A stretch of 64,000 nt of DNA from the NCBI RefSeq assembly GCF_946893725.1, contig NZ_CAMPPE010000001.1, positions 186,001-250,000 of the forward strand, given 5' to 3'. The DNA comes from Anaerococcus sp. Marseille-Q5996. GTDB taxonomy: Bacteria; Bacillota; Clostridia; Tissierellales; Peptoniphilaceae. Positions 59,613 to 64,000 of this stretch are shown here, in pieces; the first letter of the stretch is position 1; every line of letters begins with the position of its first letter. Made by a program: the position numbers and the translations under genes. The notes below the pieces were generated by a model. That model saw only the letters and a list, made by a program, of their open reading frames with translations. It was not told where the DNA came from and ran no database searches.

Positions 59613-61576
59613 AATCACTCTACCAAAGACTAGCCATAGATGGAATCAAAAGGCATAAAAGGCTCTATATACCATTTATAGGTACAACAGTATTTTTCAT
59701 AGTTTTAATAAATATATGCCTATCAATAAGTGCAGATCCATTGACAAAAAACTTTTTCGGACAAACAACCATAAGAACTTTGATGAATTTGGGTTCTATA
59801 ATATTGTTGATATTTGCACTATTAACAATTTTGACCAACTATAATTTTATACAGAAAAATAAAGCGGAAGAATCTGCCCTATATTTGACTTTGGGTATGG
59901 AAAAAAAGCATTTGGTAAAAATCTATATCTATGAGTTAATTAACCTATATATAAAGTCAATAATTATTGGAACTATAATTTCAGCTATTATATATAAACT
60001 AGTTTTTGCCGGATTTTTGCAAATGCTAGACACAGATATGAATGTTCTAGAAACTGGGATATTTCCTACAATCCAGCCCCTCTTACTCACAGCCCTTATA
60101 TTTTTTATAATATTTGCCTTATTATTAGCTAGGCAAATATTTAAAAGTAGGAACTTTAGCCCTATGTCTTTCAGATACCAAGCAAAAGCAGGGCAAAAAA
60201 CTCCAAAATATCCAATAGCTACAGGTATATTTGGAATTTTGTGCATAGGGGCAGGTTATTATATCAGCCTTACAACGCAAAATCCCATGGATGCTTTCAA
60301 ACTATTTTTCCTTGCCGTAATGCTAGTAATTGTAGGAACCTACGCAGCATTTTCGGTTATAGTATCAGGTGTACTAAAACTCCTTCAAAAAAACAAGAAC
60401 TTTTATTATAAAAAATCCAATTTTACGGCAGTTTCTGGTCTTATATATAGGGTAAGGAATAGTGCCAAAACCCTTGCAAGCATTGCTATACTATCTACTA
60501 TGGTAATCATAGTATTAACATCTGGTTTCTCCCTTTACTTTGCAACAAGTGAAGTCCAAGAACAAATGTTTGCAACTGACTATAAGTTGTCATTTCCAAA
60601 TACCAATGACATTGATTTATTTAGGGATGAAGTAGATAGGATTTTAAAAGAAAATAATAAAACAGGACATATATGGACCTACGAGAGTGCAGTACTTCCA
60701 GTTGATAGGGATGGAACAAGCATAAAAAAGAAAATCACAGATGACCAATCTATGGATGGCAGTCAGATTGATATGGTATTTTTTGTCCTAGATCACGATT
60801 CAGCTTATGACTTTAAAGACAATGATGTTATTTTTTTACAAAGTAATGACAAAAGACAAATAGAAAAAATAGAGGGCATGGATTTAAAGATAAAAAGAGA
60901 ATTGGCAGAAAAATATCCTACTCCTATATCCATAGCTGATATATCTATCAATGACAAAGACCAGCTTATCTTTAAGGATCCTAAAATATTTGAAAAAGTC
61001 ATACGTGACTTTACCCCAAAATGGTATGGTGGTGGCTATGAAACTGTAAATAATGTCAATTTTGATGTAGAGGGAAACTATGATCCGTATTTAAGAGATA
61101 AATTATGGGATGAACTAAAAGACAATATGGATAATGATTGGTTTTCCTTACAAGATAGCCAAGTTGATAGAAATGACCTTCTAGCAGTATATGCCGGCAT
61201 ATTCTTTGTGGGTATTATCCTAGGCCTAGGATTTTTGGTATCCACAGTTCTTGCCATATACTATAAGCAACTTTCAGAAGGTATAGAAGATAAGGCAAGA
61301 TTTAAAACAATGAGACAACTAGGTATGACAGACAGGGAAGCTAAAAAGTCAATTTCAAAACAAATGGGTCTGGTATTTTTCTTACCCCTAATATTTGCCT
61401 TCGCCCATTCATTATTTGCTATCCCTATCATAACTAAGTTTTTACAAATACTAAGTTTAAATAATGTTAGATTATATCTAATGTGTTTAATTTCTGTATT
61501 TATAGCCTATATCATTTTTTACCTACTAACATTTAAATCGACAGAAAAAACTTATAATGAGATAGTTTTAGAATAA
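59609..61576 (+). CDS. ABC transporter permease (BceB-like, FtsX family)
   Basis: 655 residues with the ten-helix BceB plan: one helix at about 20-40, three more by 170 within an FtsX domain (EESALYLTLGMEKKHLVKIYIYE), helices at about 205-225 and 235-260, one at about 290-310, a large extracellular domain of about 205 residues (about 315-520), and a final FtsX domain (about 525-650; RFKTMRQLGMTDREAKKSISKQMG). The large loop is the proposed peptide-binding and sensing domain for the kinase. Overlaps the ATPase gene by 4 bases. Confidence 0.92.
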   Translation: MKSLYQRLAIDGIKRHKRLYIPFIGTTVFFIVLINICLSISADPLTKNFFGQTTIRTLMNLGSIILLIFALLTILTNYNFIQKNKAEESALYLTLGMEKKHLVKIYIYELINLYIKSIIIGTIISAIIYKLVFAGFLQMLDTDMNVLETGIFPTIQPLLLTALIFFIIFALLLARQIFKSRNFSPMSFRYQAKAGQKTPKYPIATGIFGILCIGAGYYISLTTQNPMDAFKLFFLAVMLVIVGTYAAFSVIVSGVLKLLQKNKNFYYKKSNFTAVSGLIYRVRNSAKTLASIAILSTMVIIVLTSGFSLYFATSEVQEQMFATDYKLSFPNTNDIDLFRDEVDRILKENNKTGHIWTYESAVLPVDRDGTSIKKKITDDQSMDGSQIDMVFFVLDHDSAYDFKDNDVIFLQSNDKRQIEKIEGMDLKIKRELAEKYPTPISIADISINDKDQLIFKDPKIFEKVIRDFTPKWYGGGYETVNNVNFDVEGNYDPYLRDKLWDELKDNMDNDWFSLQDSQVDRNDLLAVYAGIFFVGIILGLGFLVSTVLAIYYKQLSEGIEDKARFKTMRQLGMTDREAKKSISKQMGLVFFLPLIFAFAHSLFAIPIITKFLQILSLNNVRLYLMCLISVFIAYIIFYLLTFKSTEKTYNEIVLE

Positions 61577-61609
61577 AAAACTGCAGGACTAACTTTCCTG
61601 CAGTTTTTC
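61576..61609. terminator. Bidirectional terminator
   Basis: Arms CTGCAGGA (61581-61588) and TCCTGCAG (61596-61603) flanked by A5 and T5, between the BceB-like gene and the convergent lrgB gene. Confidence 0.93.
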
Positions 61610-62311
61610 TTATATTGAATTTAAAATTAAAACCATAACTGGCATTAGAGCAACTGTCATTATTCCAGCTACGGCTATGGATAAGCCGGCCATGGCTCCT
61701 TGGACATTTCCCATATCACGGGCTTTTGTAGTCCCTAGAGCGTGGGCAGCTGTTCCAAGGCCAATTCCTTGGGCAACTGGATTGTAGATTTTAAATACTT
61801 TTATAATTATTGGAGCAATTATTATTCCAACTATGCCTCGAATAATAACCGCTATTGCTGCTAGAGCTGCAATGCCGCCGTATTCTTCGGCAAGGCCAAC
61901 TGCAATTGCTGTGGTTACTGATTCTGGAAGCATGGTGATTATAATCATATCATCCACTCCCATTACTTTTGAAAGTAGGACAGTAACAAGCATAGAAACG
62001 AAACTACCTACAAAAATTCCTATCATAATGGCAGCAAAATTTTTCTTTAAAATATCAATGTTATCATAAAGGCTTACCATTAGAGCAACTGTTGCTGGCC
62101 CTATAAAAAATGAAACTAAAGACCCACCTTGGTTATAATCCTTATAAGAAATGCCAGCTGCGGATAAAATAATTGAAATAACTATAATTGAAATTAAAAG
62201 TGGATTAAAGATTGATCTTAAAATCCCGTTATGTATTTTATTTGTAAATTTTTTTGCTAATTGAAATACTACAAAAGATAAGACTATGCCAAAATATGAA
62301 TTACTAAACAT
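61610..62311 (-). CDS. lrgB: LrgB/CidB family membrane protein
   Basis: 233 residues, about six to seven membrane helices. LLPESVTTAIAVGLAEEYGG and the C-terminal GLGTAAHALGTTKA are LrgB signatures. With LrgA it is linked in other Firmicutes to murein hydrolase control and to transport of small metabolites such as pyruvate. RBS AAAGGAG on the minus strand; it overlaps the end of lrgA by 8 bases. Confidence 0.93.
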   Translation of the reverse strand: MFSNSYFGIVLSFVVFQLAKKFTNKIHNGILRSIFNPLLISIIVISIILSAAGISYKDYNQGGSLVSFFIGPATVALMVSLYDNIDILKKNFAAIMIGIFVGSFVSMLVTVLLSKVMGVDDMIIITMLPESVTTAIAVGLAEEYGGIAALAAIAVIIRGIVGIIIAPIIIKVFKIYNPVAQGIGLGTAAHALGTTKARDMGNVQGAMAGLSIAVAGIMTVALMPVMVLILNSI

Positions 62312-62657
62312 GTTTGCTCCTTTTTTGTATAAAGCTTACAACAAGCATGGTTACAGCCATGGCAATAGTACTTGCAACAATTGTCACCACAAACATTGCA
62401 ACAAAATTTTGAGTAAACAAATCAAAATTTTCAATTATACCAACCCCAACAGGTACAAACAAAAAACTCATATTATCTAGTATGACATTAGAAGTTTTCC
62501 TTACTTGGTCAGGATTAAGCTTTTTGCTAACAAAAAGTAAAAATAAGATTAGCATCCCATAAATAGTTTCAGGAATCGGCAGGGGAATTAAGTACTTTAG
62601 AACGCTACCAGCTAGAAGGCAGGCGCATAAGATTACAAATTCTTTTAAGATTTTCAT
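62304..62657 (-). CDS. lrgA: LrgA/CidA family holin-like protein
   Basis: 117 residues with four membrane helices. LLAGSVLKYLIPLPIPETIYGMLILFLLF and FLFVPVGVGIIENFDL match LrgA/CidA. The ATG at 62657 follows GAGGTCA on the minus strand; the longer reading frame to 62777 runs into the promoter region of rpsJ and has no RBS. First gene of lrgAB. Confidence 0.92.
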   Translation of the reverse strand: MKILKEFVILCACLLAGSVLKYLIPLPIPETIYGMLILFLLFVSKKLNPDQVRKTSNVILDNMSFLFVPVGVGIIENFDLFTQNFVAMFVVTIVASTIAMAVTMLVVSFIQKRSKHV

Positions 62658-63037
62658 TATTGACCTCAAATTCTTTTTATTAATGATACAAGTTCTATTA
62701 TAATTTAATAAAAATATTTTACAAATTTTTATTTGACATAGGTTATTTTGCCGGTATATTATTGGAACGTTACACAAGAAATGCTGAAAAATTAAGCTTT
62801 GTAAACAAGCTTTATAAATATTTATAAATTTATATAAATGTTTGTAAAATGTATACTTTACACTTGATTTTGTAGTGTTTTTGTTGTATTATATTATGGT
62901 GCTTTGAAGCAAGATGTTGCTTGTGACTTAGGCCAAAATCACAAGGGAACTTTTGCCTAGCAAGTTTAGAAATAATTCTAAGCGGTTTCCACACACATAA
63001 AACGCCCGGAGGCGTGGTAAAGAAAGAGAGAGGAAAA
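62658..63037 (+). promoter_or_regulatory. Promoters and structured leader of the S10 ribosomal operon
   Basis: Two likely promoters: TTGACA (62733-62738), 16 bases, TATATT (62755-62760); and TTGATT (62864-62869), 17 bases, TATTAT (62887-62892). The second is preceded by an A/T-rich stretch with three TTTATAAA-like repeats (about 62810-62845), possibly an UP element. The transcript from 62899 has hairpins AAGCAA/TTGCTT (62907-62922) and ACGCC/GGCGT (63002-63015) and a possible long-range TAGGC/GCCTA pair. This looks like a ribosomal-protein autoregulatory leader, as in other S10 operons. RBS GAGAGAGG. Confidence 0.6.
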
Positions 63038-63349
63038 ATGGCTAATCAACAAAAAATCAGAATTAGATTAAGAGCTTACGATCACGAAGTAATCGATAGC
63101 TCAGCAGAAAAAATCGTAGAAGCGGTTAAAAGAAGCGGAGCAGAAGTATCTGGACCAATTCCACTTCCAACAGAAGTAGAAAAAATCACAATTTTAAGAG
63201 CGGTTCATAAATACAAAGACTCTAGAGAACAGTTTGAACAAAGAACACACAAAAGATTAATCGATATCTTAGGCCCAAATGCCAAAACACTTGATGCACT
63301 TAAGAAATTAAACTTACCTGCAGGTGTTGATATCGAAATTAAGTTATAA
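63038..63349 (+). CDS. rpsJ: Ribosomal protein S10
   Basis: 103 residues, a complete S10: [64 protein letters not shown] and [11 protein letters not shown]. The start at 63038 is fixed by homology ([11 protein letters not shown]) and the GAGAGAGG RBS; an upstream in-frame start at 63014 is within the leader. First gene of the S10-spc cluster; S10 also acts in transcription antitermination as NusE. Confidence 0.97.
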   Translation: MANQQKIRIRLRAYDHEVIDSSAEKIVEAVKRSGAEVSGPIPLPTEVEKITILRAVHKYKDSREQFEQRTHKRLIDILGPNAKTLDALKKLNLPAGVDIEIKL

Positions 63350-63403
63350 CAACTGTAATTAGAATGATTGGATAATCAATCCGCTGTAATTAAGGAGGTA
63401 CTC

Positions 63404-64000
63404 ATGAAGAGTATATTTACAACAAAAGTAGGCATGACTCAAGTCATCGATGAAGATGGAGTTATCACTCCAGTTACTGTTCTAAAAGCTGATGAAAATG
63501 TAGTTGTACAAATTAAAACAGACGAAACAGACGGTTACAACGCAGTTCAAATCGGTTATATGGACAAAAAAGAAAAAAATGTTAAAAAACCTATTAGAGG
63601 TCATTTTGACAAAGCAGGCGCATCTTACAAAAGATATTTAAAAGAAGTTAACTACGGAAATGACCCAATCGACTTAGTAGTTGGTGATAAAGTAGCAGTA
63701 GACATCTTTGAAGAAGGCGAAATCGTAGACGTTGTTGCAACAAGCAAGGGTAAGGGTACCCAAGGTGCTATCAAAAGATGGAACTATGGTAGAGGTCCAC
63801 AATCTCACGGTTCTAAATCTCACAGAGTAGCAGGTGCTCGTTCAGCAGGTTCAGATCCAGCAAGAGTATTCAAAGGTAGAAAAGGCTCAGGAAAAATGGG
63901 AAATGAAAGAGTTACAATCCAAAATTTACAAGTAGTTAAAGTAAATACAGAAGACTCTTACATCCTAGTTAAAGGTGCGGTTCCAGGACCTAAAGGCGGA
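63404..64000 (+). CDS. rplC: Ribosomal protein L3 (partial, runs off the window end)
   Basis: The first 199 codons of rplC: MKSIFTTKVGMTQVIDEDGV, TSKGKGTQGAIKRWNYGRGP, SHGSKSHRVAGARSAGSDPARVFKGRKGSGKMGNERVT, ending KGAVPGPKGG at the last base. Normal L3 is about 205-215 residues, so only about 10-15 C-terminal residues are missing. RBS TAAGGAGG lies 8 bases before the ATG. Second gene of the S10 operon, as in most bacteria. Confidence 0.96.
   Translation, partial: MKSIFTTKVGMTQVIDEDGVITPVTVLKADENVVVQIKTDETDGYNAVQIGYMDKKEKNVKKPIRGHFDKAGASYKRYLKEVNYGNDPIDLVVGDKVAVDIFEEGEIVDVVATSKGKGTQGAIKRWNYGRGPQSHGSKSHRVAGARSAGSDPARVFKGRKGSGKMGNERVTIQNLQVVKVNTEDSYILVKGAVPGPKGG

Noticed and set aside
1-64000. 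CRISPR arrays, insertion sequences, prophage, tRNA or rRNA genes
   Set aside because: No repeat-spacer pattern, transposase, integrase or structural RNA sequence was recognised on either strand.

Overview
The window is AT-rich, tightly packed chromosome from a low-GC anaerobic Gram-positive bacterium. Purine-rich Shine-Dalgarno sites, lipobox signal peptides, a SufCBDSU operon, class I hybrid cluster protein, PPi-type phosphofructokinase, PTS parts with HPr, LacI and SorC regulators and a BceRSAB-like module all fit Firmicutes. My best guess is a Peptoniphilaceae/Tissierellia member such as Anaerococcus or Peptoniphilus; this is inference from protein character, not a search. I see no rRNA, tRNA, CRISPR, insertion sequence or prophage.

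Layout. 1-9.7 kb: secreted repeat protein, ClC transporter, a conserved unknown, ECF S component, PPC-domain and CpXC proteins, AbgT transporter, HemZ-like radical SAM enzyme, PepD dipeptidase and HPr. 9.8-14.8 kb: complete suf Fe-S operon plus a small membrane protein. 15.3-26.5 kb: the most interesting locus. A ClpB-like ATPase with a degenerate second ATPase domain is followed by two tandem, unequal paralogues of the ornithine-cyclodeaminase-like (TIGR00300, AgrE/ArgZ C-terminal) family. After a terminator come larE, larB and larC (with a -1 frameshift site) for the nickel-pincer nucleotide cofactor, and an ABC importer probably for nickel. No lactate racemase larA is present. 26.6-33.3 kb: DMT transporter and a LacI-controlled rbsKDACB ribose operon. 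33.4-35.3 kb: glutaredoxin-like protein, DHFR and NagA.

35.4-43.0 kb: a polyol catabolic region with glucitol-type PTS components, GutM, a SAF-domain dehydrogenase-like protein, class II aldolase, TIM-like isomerase, YjbQ, a SorC regulator and a transaldolase-like aldolase, but no classical sorbitol-6-phosphate dehydrogenase. 43.1-45.8 kb: a second transaldolase and transketolase. 45.9-51.7 kb: split chromate transporter, DMT transporter, PPi-phosphofructokinase, alpha/beta hydrolase, HAD phosphatase and free EIIA-Glc. 51.7-55.6 kb: hcp with a CRP/FNR-type palindrome, cysteine desulfidase and a CRP/FNR regulator. 55.7-62.7 kb: lipoprotein, membrane protein, BceRSAB-like module and lrgAB. 62.7-64 kb: the start of the S10 ribosomal operon (rpsJ, then rplC cut by the window end).

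How it fits together: sugar and polyol uptake (ribose ABC, glucitol-type PTS, HPr, EIIA) feeds aldolase, transaldolase, transketolase and PPi-PFK chemistry, with sequence-visible LacI, SorC and CcpA-type control. The lar/nickel genes would make and load a nickel cofactor for a client that is not LarA; the adjacent TIGR00300-like pair is the best candidate client in the window.
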